Positions 22,890-34,628 of a stretch of 64,000 nt of DNA are shown one piece after another (positions within the stretch are counted from its first letter, which is position 1; each line of letters starts with the position of its first letter). The DNA is from Hansfordia pulvinata (taxonomy: Eukaryota; Ascomycota; Sordariomycetes; Xylariales): the NCBI GenBank assembly GCA_006538405.1, contig BJKQ01000002.1, positions 2,852,001-2,916,000 on the forward strand, read 5' to 3'. The notes below the pieces were generated by a model that searched no databases, was not told where the DNA came from, and was given only the letters and a program-made list of their open reading frames with translations. The position numbers were made by a program, and so were the translations under genes.

Positions 22890-25085
22890 CTACAGCTCGG
22901 CCTTGCTGCCGACCACAACCAGCTCCGTTGTGCTGCCTCCATCGACGCTGTGGGGAGGGAGCGGCGGCGGCGGCGGCGACCCCGACTCGAGGTCGGCCCG
23001 CTCGGAGAAGGTGAGGGTGGGGTCGTCGGCCAGGCGGTTGAGCTGGAGAGAGCGGTGGCGGTTTTTGCTCCCGCCGCCGCCGGAATGGCTGTGGTTGTTG
23101 GCGGACGAGCCGGCGTCGCCGCCGCTCCGCGCGTTCGACGAGGACGACGTGTGGTAGTAGCTCCCCGCTCCGGAGCGGGAGGCGCTGCTGCTGCCGCCGC
23201 CCCTGCGGAAGACGGACAGCAGGGGCTTGAAGGCGGGGACGCAGGCGCAGACCATGCCGGTCCACATCTCGGTGGTGGACCAGTAGGCCACGGGGCCCAG
23301 GCCCCAGGAGCGGTTGGTGTCGTCGTTGAGGGAGGGCATGGCCTGGAGGCGGAGGACGGAGACTATCGTCACGCTGTTGTTTTTTGGTCAGAAGTTCGAA
23401 CTCGTGCTTTTTCTTTTTCTCCCTTTTTTTTTCATGGACAAATTGAGAGAAGGGGGAGGGGCTTTTGGGGGGGTTGGGGGGTTCAAAACTCACGCGGAAC
23501 CGAGGACAAACATGCCAATGACCTCGGCCTTCTTCCGCCAGCGCATCTGCAGCTCGTGGACGATGAAGAAGGCGATGCCGAGGGTGGCGAAGTCGAGGAC
23601 GATGTTGAGGCCCGAGTGGACCGAAGAGATGGCCGTCAGGTTGAGGCAGTAGCCGCCCGGCCCGCCTGCGTCGCCGCCGCCGCCGCCGGCCGCCCTGAAC
23701 CCGACCCAGAAGTACGAGGCCGGGTGGCAGTGGAGGACGTCGGCGAGGGCAAAGGCGACGCCGACGGCGCCGTTGACGGCGATGAGGGACTGGACGCCCT
23801 TGCGGAAGCGGCGGTCGGAGCCGAAGATGCGCAGGTAGAAGAAGAGGATGGACATGCGCAGGAGGCCGTTGCCGAGCTTGTAGCCTATCGCCGAAGCCCA
23901 GAAGCTCTGTTTTGTGTGTGTGTGCGGTCAGCCTGTTGCTTCTCGAAACGAGTATCAGAAAAGAAGGATGGCATGGTGCTGTGTGGTGTGAGTCGGGGAG
24001 ACGGTGAATACACGATCGCATACCTTGAGAACCTTTTCCAGGTTGTCGTCAGACAGCCGCCAGGCATCTTGGCCCATACCCCACCAACCGGCTGAGGACA
24101 TCGACTCTTATTAGCCTTTTGCACTCTGGCCTCTAGAGACATTGTTGAGTGAATTTGAGTTTGCACGTAGCACACGTACCGAGGAATTGGCCTATGGCGG
24201 CTTCTGTGATGACAATCTGCCAGTTGCGTGGGACCCTGATCAGCAAAAATAAAAAAATAAAAGAGAAAAAAATGAAACCCTCTCTCTCCCCAGCTGATCA
24301 GGCGTTTCAAACCCTCCATGAACACTTCTTTTTACCTCCTTCGGAATACAATCGTTGTGATGGAGGCCCTTCAAAGAGGACAAAGAAAAAGAAAAAAGGA
24401 GGCGAGGAGAGGATATGACGCACCACGGCAGCGACGATGCACCAGTCGTCCCAGCCGACGCCGCCGCGCAGGCCGGACACCTTGACGAGCAGGCGCAGGC
24501 CGATGGCGCCCGAGGCGAAGAGGGTCGCGGCCAGGCAGTAGCCCCAGATGAAGGCCGAGATGTTGCGGTCGGGCACGCCGCAGGCGTCGGCGGCGGCGGC
24601 GATGGCGGCGCGCGCCCGAGAGGGCGGCGGGCCCCTCGAGTTGCGGCTGCACGCCGCGTAGACGCAGGGGGCGAGCTTGGTCGCGATGTCGTCGGCCGTC
24701 GCGAGGCCGTCGCAGGACGCGGGCTGTGCTGGTCCCGAGGCGGGTTGGAAGCAGGTGAGCTTTTTGGTCGGGGTTGGGGGTGGTGTGTGTTAGTCTTCGT
24801 TGCTGTTCCAGTATGATGTACACCAGCTGGGATTGGGGAGGGATAGAATGGCGCTCAGGGTCTGGCTGGCCTGCTGGCAGCCGTTCCTTTTGTTTTATTT
24901 CCCGTCTTCTAAGAACGGGCTAAGTGAGGGTATTCAGAATCACTTACTGCGCAATCCGGAAAGTCGGCGCCGGCGTTGGCATCCGCGGCGCGTGCCGTCA
25001 GCGAAGAGAACGGCGCCACCAGCAGCACCACAAGGAGCAACGACACCGGCAGGCCGAGACGCCTGCGCCCGAGGAGGGGTGGCAT
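22890..25085 (-). CDS. CFEM/PTH11-like seven-helix receptor
   Basis: Related to fungal PTH11-type G-protein-coupled receptors (rhodopsin-like fungal membrane domain), plasma membrane. Six exons: 25085-24948, 24759-24424, 24216-24180, 24091-24024, 23906-23494 and 23373-22890, giving 491 residues with all phases matching. The start is the ATG at 25085. Residues 1-32 are a signal peptide. An extracellular Cys-containing segment (C45, C49, C62, C78, C83 and one near 100) looks like a CFEM domain lacking the central CxC pair. Next come the first helices (NISAFIWGYCLAATLF), the GWDDWCI motif, GMGQDAW, and SFWASAIGYKLGNGLLRMSILFFYLRIF. WSTTEMWTGMVCACVPAFKPL marks the last helices. The cytoplasmic tail is Ser/Gly-rich. 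Exon 3 is only 37 nt, so its boundaries are the least certain. Confidence 0.85.
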
Positions 25086-28000
25086 TCTCTTGTCCAACCG
25101 CTATACCCAGCCGAGCCGTGAGCGTGGTCGTGTGCTTCGCTCACCAAGAGGACGAGAAGGTTGGCGATGGGGATTTCGTCACAGAACGGAGAGACAGCCG
25201 GCAAGTCGAGGGGATACGAACACGAGCCCGGGCCGTGGAGGAGTAATATATGACATCTCTCGTGGCTCGGGGCGGGCGACGCAGGCCGCCGCGGAAAGCG
25301 GGAGGAGTCCCTCTCGTCCGAAGCCGCGGCTGCTCTTGTACGAGTACTACTACGCGTAGTTCAAGCAACCAGCGGAGAGGTCCGTGGCCACTGGGGGGAG
25401 GCTTGGGAATGGCGCCGACAGCCCGCCGGCGCGAGCGAGACCACGCCACTTCTGGTAGCATAGCTTGGCCTGGGTCGTTAACCCAAAAACACTCCCGAGT
25501 GGGTAGCCCACGATTGCCCTACCCTTCCCGTTTGTGTGTGTGTGCGCTGCTTACCGCTCAGGGTTGACCATTTCGCGACTAACTGTAGGTAGATGTATAG
25601 GAATGTCGATAAAGACCGTGCGCGGGGGCCAGAGGCAGGTCCCTGGGATACGAGTATCTCACCCGCGCAGACTCGCTCACTGTGCCGTGTCCAGTCGACC
25701 TGGATGACGAACCGGCCTGCCTGGCAGTCGTGGCAGCCAAACTGGTGTCGATCGGCCGCCTCTCGCTGGCATCCATCAGTCTGTGCGAGGTTCAGGGGGG
25801 GGTTCTTTCGGGGGTCCATCTGCCGCGTTTCCTGCACGATTGATCTGATCAGAGATCAGACGAACCCGAGTCCTCAGCGGAACCATCACTAGCGCCTCAG
25901 GCCTCAAGCCAGGCCGTTCGTTCCAGCCGGCTGCTGGGCTTATGATTCGCCCGAACCCTTTGTAAAGGCCCGAGCGCGCACCCACATCGTGCCCGTGCGG
26001 CTGCAAGTCCAAAGTCTACCAGACTCCGTCCACAGATAGTGGCCTGACAAGTCGCGGCTGACGAACCGGTTCGACTAGGGGTCCTCGGGTGACTCGTCGT
26101 ATCTCGTCTCAACGGACAAACTCCACGGCCTGCCTGCCCAGATACTCGTACTTCTCCGCGCCCCGCTGGAAGATTACCGCATAGAGAGGTCGGTGCGTTC
26201 GAGTCAGGCGGCATTGTCAAGAAGAGTCGCACGAGTCGTGATAATGGATCAGAAGACCCGTGATTCTGGGACTGCCTTTTGGTGCGCAATACCGCGATGC
26301 TCCTCCCAACACTCGACCCTCGTCTTTGTAGCAATAGCAGTCCTCTGAAATGAGAACGCTCGCCGGCGGCCGCAGGTGCGCAATTTGCCACTTGGGTTGA
26401 CTGCCTCCCCTTTGAAGGCCTCGGGCATCGCCGTTTGCACTGACACCCTTCCACACGTCCTGCCATCGATGCGAGTGTCGACCTTGACAGTGTTCACGAT
26501 ATGTTGCAGTAACTGTCAAATCTCGAGCTTCGGGTATTTTTCGATTTTCCGTTCGGCTTGCATGTTGCGGCCTGACTGGAATGGCGCGCATTGTCTCGAG
26601 CTAGAATGGATTCATTCGAGTAAATCTGAGCGGCCGGCTACTGCGTCTGGGTGAGCGTAGATACTGGGGATTTTCATGGCTTCGTGTTCTAGAATACTAT
26701 CGTCAGCGTACCCACAGGCGGCTTTTATCTCGTGGCGCGCAGCACGGGCGCCAAAGCCAGTCCGAGTCCCGTTCAGCCACGTGCGTCTTGGCTACGCGTA
26801 CACCGCCGCCTCCTTTGACTCCGTTCACTCTACTCGTACGCCGGAACGCGCCACCAAATCTCCACTCGTCGGGGCACACAGTGATGTCCCTCGACCACAG
26901 TCATTCCGAAGCGAGTTGCCCATGATGCTGTTGGGTTGGCCTAGGGAGAACTGCAGTCGCATGATCAGCTGTGAAGGACCTGGGAAGTATCAGCACCCAC
27001 GTGCATCAGCACACAGCCCATTAGTGGCGACCAGTGACAGCGCGAAGCATCGCTCGTCGTCATCTCAATGGCCTCGGAAAAGCGGCAACGACCCTCTAGC
27101 CCACGCAAGGTCACTCAATCGCCCTTCGGGACGTGCGTTACAATAGACTCCAGCCGGCCTAGTTGATCCAGGAATGCTGACCAGGTCGGGAGGGAGCGTT
27201 GTCCGTCAGTGTGTTGAAGTGAGGGACTTGCAGAGCAAGACAAGCTAAGGGCCAAGGATTTGTCAGCTATCTCAGAGATGGGATGAAGAGCTGATCCATG
27301 AAGACCAGACCAAGAGTAACTGCACTCTTCCCACGAGAGATCAGCTGCTCCAAGCGAACACAATAGTCTCCATGGTAAGATCGAGGTGGCCTGACCAGAC
27401 CAATATATCGAGATCGATTGGCTGTCCACGGCCCAGCCGATCCTGGCGTCGACTGATTGGACTCACAGCATACAGAGACCTCTCATGGCAGCCTTCAAGC
27501 GTCGACTACCCCCATACGGCCAGTTTGAAAGGCCAATCTCTAGACTCTGTCTACATTCCACAGAGCGCGTGGCATGATGGTCCCAGAAAACGGGGCTCGG
27601 CAATACCTGGGCAGTTTCTAGGGGCTGGTGAAGAGGCTCGTCGACCCTGGGGTCTTAGGGACAAGAATAGCTTTCCTTGGCGGTGGAACACGAGCCCTGG
27701 CAGCCATTCATCGACGATTGAGGTCAGTCGATCTTGAACCCAAGCAGTGGTTTCATGACATGGTCCGGCATTGTTCAATTCGGAAGAACGAACAGACTAC
27801 ATTCAAGGTTGTCGACACCCGGATCTATATCCGTCCGTGAGGTCAGGTCATGAGACAGACATACCAGGCGGTACTGTTTGCCAGTACCTATCAATTCCCA
27901 ACAGCAAGAAGTTCCAATTGGCCATGAAACACGGGCTGGATGATGGGTCTTCTGTAAATCAAGGTTGTGATCCAGCTTGGCTAATTTCCTACCGCCCGGA

Positions 28001-31000
28001 TCTATTGCATTGGATGCAACTTGCCCAATAGAGCTTTGAATCGTGGTGAATAATCCAATTATAGCCACTGGGTGCTTTTGAGTGGAGTGGCAGTCTGATT
28101 TGCTTATCTTGGGACGATCTGCGAAGGCGATGCTGCGACTTCTGTGTACCCTCCGCGAGTACAAGCCACCGATTGACCCAGGGCCGGCAGTGATGTATGA
28201 GTCGCTAAGTATAGTCTCCAGAGAAGTATCCGAGTACTGACGTGACGACTTATTTCGGGAATCAAGGGGCTGGAAAGGGGCCAATTCGGAGTTGCCTCGC
28301 TGGATGGGCGCTTAGAGTGTTCTTCGTATTGATGAGGATCAGGGCCCTGCGACTGAACCTGGGAAGATGCATGTTCTTACGAGAAAATAGAAAGTCAGTG
28401 ATCGTCGTCAAGTTACGCTACTGGGACCTTGCGTTATAGAAGACGACTTGATTGGATAGCTGGCCATGGCACATGGCAAAAGGCAGTTTCCGAGCAAAGA
28501 CAGCCCTGCACTGTCGGGGCCGCATAGGCGAAGGCCATGGTGCGAGTGATTCTCGGCCATGACACCGAAGAGTTGAAGACCTGGTGGATACGTTGACATG
28601 CGATGTTTGGGCTGCAGGGTCAGACTCAGATGCGGATTACGAGGGGAAGGGAGACTCTCGGGGTTATTTTTGGAAGCCACATCACGACGGCTGGGCCGAT
28701 GCGGCTGACAGGGGTAGAAATGAGGGCGGACGGGTGGGCAGTGGGCAATGTGCATGGAGCTGGCCTGCGGGAAAGTGTGATGATGCAAGGGAGGGAGGCA
28801 GTTAGCATGGGTCGATTCGTCGAGTGACTGACGCAAGCCACGAACGGGTCGATGGCTGGCAGCTGGGAAGCGGGATGATTGGAGATTGAAGAAGATCAGT
28901 GGGGACGTTTTGTGAGTTGGTACCTTGACGATCATCGGTGGCATGGCGCATACTGAGTTCTCAAAGGGGATGATCTGATGAACGGGTGCCAGGCGGTGGT
29001 GGTGAGGAAGACGCGTGAAGAAGAAGAAGGGAAACGGACTGTGCGGGCCGGACACGCGGTTGCCGAGGCAGGTGCCGCGTTGAAGTGGACTGACTGGCTG
29101 GGACGTGATGCTATTCTGGGAAGCGGCGGCCATTGTTGGACCTGGAGACAGCGCGGGCCGAGTCGCACTTGCCTTCATGTTGCACCTGCCCTGTGCCGAG
29201 TGCTCCGTACGATGATGGCGGGGCCTTCAATCTCTGCCCGGAGAGCGGAAGGGGCAATCGTCATTCTCCACCTTGAAGAGGCAGGCACGACGCTCAATCC
29301 GGTTCAATCAAATGTTGTACTCATGTATGTGGTACTCGTGCGTTGCATGCCCTCACCACGTCAACGTCCATTATGCATAACTAGACCGCCCTCCGGTGGA
29401 TGTTAGATGCAAGCGTACCTAAGATAGATGGAGGGACGAGTACGGAGCACCTTAGATAGGGCTGGACCAGCAGGGATCGAGCAGCTACCGGCATCTATTT
29501 TAGGAGCTGTAGCCGCCGAGCCCAGCGCGGGGTAGAAGGCGGCGGCGTGCCATTGGCCGCGATGGCGGAGCTAGCCGGGATCACCACCGCGCATCACATT
29601 CGCCCACTCGCGAGTTCATTCTCGGGCGCTTACGGAGCAGCTGCTGGCCTCTTGCTTGCTCCGGGGGGGGAGGAGGCCCGTTGCCTGGCTTATTCGGCTT
29701 CTCTCTCCGCTACAGTAGGTACTCAGCTACCGGTCTATTGGTATCGCGCCTTGAGGCAGGTTGGTCCATGGACATTGCCGACTGGGCATTCGACTAGACG
29801 ACCCTCCCTCACTCAAGATGAAGATAGGCAAGAATCTGCTCTGCTCCAGCTGCCACGTCCCAAATTAGACCTCCCCGGCCCAGGGCGTGAACCCCAACCG
29901 AGTCGCAATCACAGGTGGAATCCCCAGCTCGGACCCGTCGCGAATGCTGACCCGGCCGAGACGGGGTCCGTATAGTACGGGTAAGTAATCAGGTCGCTGA
30001 GGATCGGCCAGGGTTCCGTCACCGCCACGACTCATCAGAGGGGCGCCATGTACGATTACTCGTAGAGAGATGGCCGTGTCCGGCGTACGAGTACTCGTAG
30101 AACTGGGGCCAAATCGACAGATAGGGAGGGGGCTGGAACACGGGCCGTAGAGCCGGGTTCCCCTTGCATCGACCAGCGGCTTATTTTTATTTTTGCGCAG
30201 GCCCGGGTGAAATCCCCGAATTGCTTGCGAGCGGTCGAGCGACGCATGTGGCTGTCACGTACTTAGCGCGGCCCTTGAGCACAAGGCCCTTGTTGCGATC
30301 CTCGTCGACGTGCGAGGCGAAACGAAACCTCGGAGGTACGAATACAAGTACTCGCACCGACCCAACATATTTGGTAACGAACAGTACTCGTACGAGTAGT
30401 GCGTAGTGGGTGGGGGAGCGCAGTGCCCGCTTGCCCAGGGAGAGAGAGAGAGTGTGTGTGTGTGTGTGTGATGCCAAGTTGACAGGTTCCCAAGATAGAA
30501 ACTCATCCACCACCCGCCCGCGGCCCCTCGCAGACTACGAGACTGCATACGGGGTAATTCATACTCGGCAAGGGGAGGGGGAAGGACCCTTGTCTCTGTC
30601 ACAAACAACTGCAGCTTCTTCGCTTGGCCGGCGTTGAGAATGCCGCGGGGCGGTCATGCGTCGTCGTCGGCTGCAGGAGGACGACCGGGGGGCTTGAAGG
30701 TGCTAACCTGGATAGTACAAGACTGTGGGACAGTAATGGGTGAGTCTACGTACTGGAGAAGAAGACCACCACTAATAACCTGAGGAGAAGCGAAGAGACT
30801 AAAGCGACAAACTGCCAGACTGACAGATTCCAGACTCGACTACGACGACAATGACACCTCGTTTCAAATCTCCACGCGTTTCATAATTCTTTACCTTAGG
30901 TACCGTACCTTAGGTACCTTACCTGAGATTACGGTACTCACATGCACTCGTACGAGTATGTTGGTTAGCCGCCCATTCTTTTTTTAAACCTCCGAGCCCC

Positions 31001-31558
31001 CGTGGCCCCCATACTCGTGAACCTCCCTGCCAAACAAGCCTCACCTCTGCAACCTCCAAACAAACAACCCCCCGGGCGACGACCTCACCACTCTTACTCC
31101 GCCCCTGGCTCTGGTTCTAGTTCTGGTTCTGGTTCCAGATGATGCCGGCCCCGACCTGAAACGCCTTCGGATCGGCCTCTTCTCACGATCGCAGAACGCG
31201 GCCGCCCTATATCACCAAGCCTGCCCCCCCCTCCCCTCTCCTCGTCGGGTCTCTTGTCTCGGCCGGTCGTCGCCAGTCTGGTTTCGAGTCTGGACACTTG
31301 AAACTGCACTTTGTCTTGAAGCCTCCAGTCAGCAGCACCTTGCATCGTTGCCCACAAGATACCCAGACGGCGGCTGCCTTGAATGTAACTCGCTGGACGA
31401 AACACATCTTCTTCCTCCTGGCCCTACTGCGGTTGTTGCTTCAGCCTCATCTTGGGTACATGTACCATCTGTTTATCACCTGACACACTGGATGTGGCAC
31501 GTCGTCGCCTGCTCAAATACGCCTGATTCCACCTCTAGTTAGCCCGCGTACACCCAAC
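25086..31558. other. 6.5 kb gene-poor region
   Basis: No supportable gene. The longest frame, 28408-29178 on minus, is His/Pro/Ser-rich low complexity and not convincing. The region holds 10 of the 16 exact TACGAGTA/TACTCGTA words seen in the window (25339, 25649, 26143, 26831, 30057, 30086, 30092, 30385, 30391, 30951). It also has an (AG)n(TG)n microsatellite at 30440-30470 and a TACCTTAGGTACC cluster at 30892-30925. A TC-rich TCTGGT repeat at 31107-31137 leads into the next gene's promoter. Confidence 0.55.
30440..30470. repeat. (AG)n(TG)n microsatellite
   Basis: About six AG units run directly into about nine TG units. Non-coding. Confidence 0.9.
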
Positions 31559-33940
31559 ATGTCTTCCCTCTCCAAACACCACATCTCTCCGCCCCTCGAG
31601 GCCGGCGAGTCGCTGCTGGCCACCCACAACCACCTGCCCGCCCACCTGACCGACGCCCTCGACTACGTCTCGCGCCGCCTGGCCCGCAAGGCCCTGCACA
31701 TCAGCCTCGTCGTCGTCCGCAAGGACTACCAGCTGCCCCCGTCCGCGGCCACCGCCGCCTTGCCCTCCTCCCCGCCCCCGACCCCGGACCACTCCGCCCC
31801 CTGGTCCCCGGCCTCGCGGCTGCCCGCCGCCGCCGCTCGCCTCGCCAATCGCCGCCGCCCCGTCGTCGCCGGCCTCAAGCAGCTCGTCCGCCGCGGCAAC
31901 GGCAACGGCAACGCCGCCCCTCCCACGCCCGGCTCTGCTACCACCCCCACCGCCCCGGGTTCCGCCCGGAGCTTCACCGGCCGCCCCTCGCCCACGTTCC
32001 CGCCCCCGCCGTCGTCCCACGCCTCCGGCGAGCCCTTCTGCTCCCCCTCATCATCCTCCTACTACTCCCTCGCCAGCCCGCGGCGTTTATGGCCCCCGAC
32101 CCCCGGCAGCCCGGCCGTCGCAACGCCGCCAAGGACGCCGGCCACGCCCCACACGCCCGGCAGCGTGGCGTCCTCCAGCGCCTGCTCGGTCGCCTCCAGC
32201 GCCCCGTCCTCGCAGCCCCCAAGCCCCGCGCAGAGCCAGTTCGGCATCCGCCTCGTGTACGCGGCGCCCGTGTCGCCCAGGGCGGAGAAGGAGCTGCGCA
32301 CGAGCATCCGCAAGGCCGAGCGGCGGTTCCACCATCGCGGCAGCCGGGACAGCGGCGACAGCAGGAGGGACGCCGGCTTCGTCGATCCCGAGGATGCGAA
32401 CAGCAACAGCAGCAGCAGTAGCAACCTGCCAGCGTCGGCGTCGCCTCTCCTGCCGCCGGCAACGACCGCCTCGGCCAGCGGCATCCACGCCGACCTGATC
32501 CGCCGCAGCATCCGCCAGAACGAGGTGCTGTACTCTTCCGAGGGCCTGACGCTGCTGGGCCTCGACCGCCTGTACACCTTCAAGTCCGCGCTCGCGGCGT
32601 ACGCGCGGTCGTTGTCGCCGTCCGCATCCACAACCGCACCCGCGCCCGCCCCGACAGCGCCAACGCCGCCCATCACGCCGCGCTCCCCGGACTTTGCAGC
32701 GCCGATGTCGCCACCGCCGCGCTCCCTCGACGCAGCAACGACGACGACGACCACGCGGATCGAGGAGGCCGTGGACGAGCTGCGCCGCCTGGTCTTGGCC
32801 AACGGGGGCCGCCGCCTCACCCGCGCCGAGCTGCACCGCACCTACGACTGGCTGGGCACCGGCCCGCCCGCGGCGCTGGCCGACGTCGAGCGCGTGTACC
32901 GCCGCGCCTACGAGGCCCGGGGCGCCTTCGAGACGGTCCTGCCGCCCCCGCCGTCGCCCGAGGCCAGGAGGGAGGCCAGGAGCAGCGGCGGCGGCGGCGG
33001 CAGGCGGACCGCCACGCCGACTCTGACCGCCCCGGCCGCGGCTCCGACGCTGCCCGCGACCGAAGCGGATCACCAGCACCAGAACCAGCACCAGCACGGC
33101 CGCCAGGAGCACGGCGCCACGGACGAGCCGCAGAAGCAGCAGCACCGGCAGCAGTCGCCAGCGCAGCCGCAGCCGCAGCCGCAACCACAGGCGCAACCGC
33201 AGCAGAGGGGCTGGGCGCAGGTGGTCCGGGCCGCGAACAAGTCGCGCGAGGCCGCGAGGGCAGCCGGGGCCGCCTCCCCCACTGCTGCGACAGCAGCGCC
33301 GTCGCCCGCGCCGCCGGCCCGCGCCGCCGCGCCCCCGAAGCTGCCCACCCCCGTGCTTAAGCTCGACACGAGCGTGGCGACAACGGCGGCTGCCCTGAGG
33401 AAGCCCAGGGCGGTGCGGCCATCCGCCGCCGCCGCCGCCGCCGCGCCGTCGTCTCCCGTCACCCGCGGCGGCGGCGCAGAGCGCATAAGCAGCGCCACGA
33501 GGCGGAGCGGCGCGACGGAAAACAACAATAACAATAACAACAACAATGCCAGAGGAGGAGAAGGGGAAGTGCTCGAGCTCAAGATCGAGATCGACGCCGC
33601 CGACGGGACCGACCTCGACGACCCCGCGCACTCTGACGAGGACGAGGACGGGGACCAGACGGCCCGCCCCAGCGCCGCGCCGCGGCACATGCTCGCCCCT
33701 TGGGGCGGCATCGACGAGCAGCTGATGAGCCCGCTGTCGGCGACGACGCCGTCGTCGCTGCGCGGGGACCGTGTCTCGGCCCTCCGCCAGTCCGGCCAGC
33801 AACAGCAGCAGAGGGTCGGCCCGACGACGCCCAACGGGTACGACGACATCTCGCCCATCACGCGGGGCGAGTGGGGGTTCCTGATGGGGGGCGACCGGTG
33901 GAAAGGGGCCGGGCGGACGGCCGCCGTCGAGACCTGGTGA
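31559..33940 (+). CDS. DUF7582-type fungal protein, 793 aa
   Basis: Matches a widespread filamentous-fungal family of unknown function that I recall as DUF7582. It is a single exon from ATG 31559 to TGA 33938-33940. Conserved blocks are the N-terminal helix and strand HLTDALDYVSRRLARKALHI followed by VVVRKDYQLP, IRLVYAAPVSPRAEKELR near residue 225, LIRRSIRQNEVLYSSEGLTL near 310, VDELRRLVLANGGRRLTRAE near 405, and the C-terminal GEWGFLMGG. Between them are long Pro/Ser/Ala-rich, Gln/His-rich and Asn-run linkers, so the protein is much longer than its conserved core. No membrane segments or signal peptide. Biochemical role unknown. Confidence 0.85.
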   Translation: MSSLSKHHISPPLEAGESLLATHNHLPAHLTDALDYVSRRLARKALHISLVVVRKDYQLPPSAATAALPSSPPPTPDHSAPWSPASRLPAAAARLANRRRPVVAGLKQLVRRGNGNGNAAPPTPGSATTPTAPGSARSFTGRPSPTFPPPPSSHASGEPFCSPSSSSYYSLASPRRLWPPTPGSPAVATPPRTPATPHTPGSVASSSACSVASSAPSSQPPSPAQSQFGIRLVYAAPVSPRAEKELRTSIRKAERRFHHRGSRDSGDSRRDAGFVDPEDANSNSSSSSNLPASASPLLPPATTASASGIHADLIRRSIRQNEVLYSSEGLTLLGLDRLYTFKSALAAYARSLSPSASTTAPAPAPTAPTPPITPRSPDFAAPMSPPPRSLDAATTTTTTRIEEAVDELRRLVLANGGRRLTRAELHRTYDWLGTGPPAALADVERVYRRAYEARGAFETVLPPPPSPEARREARSSGGGGGRRTATPTLTAPAAAPTLPATEADHQHQNQHQHGRQEHGATDEPQKQQHRQQSPAQPQPQPQPQAQPQQRGWAQVVRAANKSREAARAAGAASPTAATAAPSPAPPARAAAPPKLPTPVLKLDTSVATTAAALRKPRAVRPSAAAAAAAPSSPVTRGGGAERISSATRRSGATENNNNNNNNNARGGEGEVLELKIEIDAADGTDLDDPAHSDEDEDGDQTARPSAAPRHMLAPWGGIDEQLMSPLSATTPSSLRGDRVSALRQSGQQQQQRVGPTTPNGYDDISPITRGEWGFLMGGDRWKGAGRTAAVETW

Positions 33941-33960
33941 GCCGATGGGGCTCGGCCGAA

Positions 33961-33979
33961 TTTTTTTTTTTTTTTTTTT
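33961..33979. repeat. Poly-T run (T19)
   Basis: Homopolymer directly downstream of the DUF7582 stop codon; may mark the terminator region. Confidence 0.9.
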
Positions 33980-34194
33980 GGGACGGTCTCTTTCCTTTCC
34001 ATCGCGGCTTTCTTCTTCTCTTCTCAACGACATATAAGACCCCTGGGATCGCTCCCTATTTTTTTTTTTATTTTCCCTTCTCAGATGACGAAACGAAATG
34101 GTTGTGGGCTTATTGGATGACCCGTTCAAGGCAGCGGAATGGAACACGCGGGAATGGGCTTGAAGTGGCAAGAAGCTGGCGTTTAGGAGACCAA

Positions 34195-34209
34195 GGGGGG
34201 GGGGGGGGG
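34195..34209. repeat. Poly-G run (G15)
   Basis: Homopolymer in the convergent 3' spacer; its exact length is unreliable in any assembly. Confidence 0.85.
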
Positions 34210-34628
34210 TTCTGTTTAAAATAAAAAAAATCAAAGATCGAATTTCGGTATAACGAAATCTGGTTTCGTGGTATCCGTCCGTCTCCCTGTGCTTTCTACC
34301 CACCCATCCGCGTGAAATCCCAATGCCCTCAAAGTGATACATACGGTACTCAATAAGTTGATGCCTGCCAGCGCCGGTGCCCAAAATGCTGAAAGCTGTG
34401 AAAACGTGAATCGACCGCGCGCAAAAGTCTCATCGCCTGCTTGCCCGTGCGTGGCGTGTCCCGCGCCGCGCAAACGCCCCCATCAACCCGGCCAACGCAG
34501 CCCCCCTCTCTCTCACACACACACACGCAGGAAATCAAATCTCCCCATCCTGTTTTTTGGAAGGTTTCCCATCCGCCGACCAGGAACAATCCGCGACCGA
34601 CAAAGAAAAAAGAAGGGGAATGGAGAGC

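Larger units (their letters stand above)
33941..34628. other. Intergenic between convergent genes
   Basis: Shared 3' region with T19 at 33961-33979 and G15 at 34195-34209. No gene seen. Confidence 0.6.

Noticed and set aside
22950..24095. 381-codon plus-strand frame
   Set aside because: Shadow of the receptor exons; it crosses their introns and reads Gly/Ala/Val/Arg low complexity.
28408..29178. 256-codon minus-strand frame in the gene desert
   Set aside because: His/Pro/Ser-rich composition, no domain, no GC3 bias and no supportive neighbouring exons.
32087..34384. 765-codon minus-strand open frame
   Set aside because: It lies fully antisense to the DUF7582-type gene, is Arg/Gly-rich as expected from GC-rich antisense codons, and has no domain.
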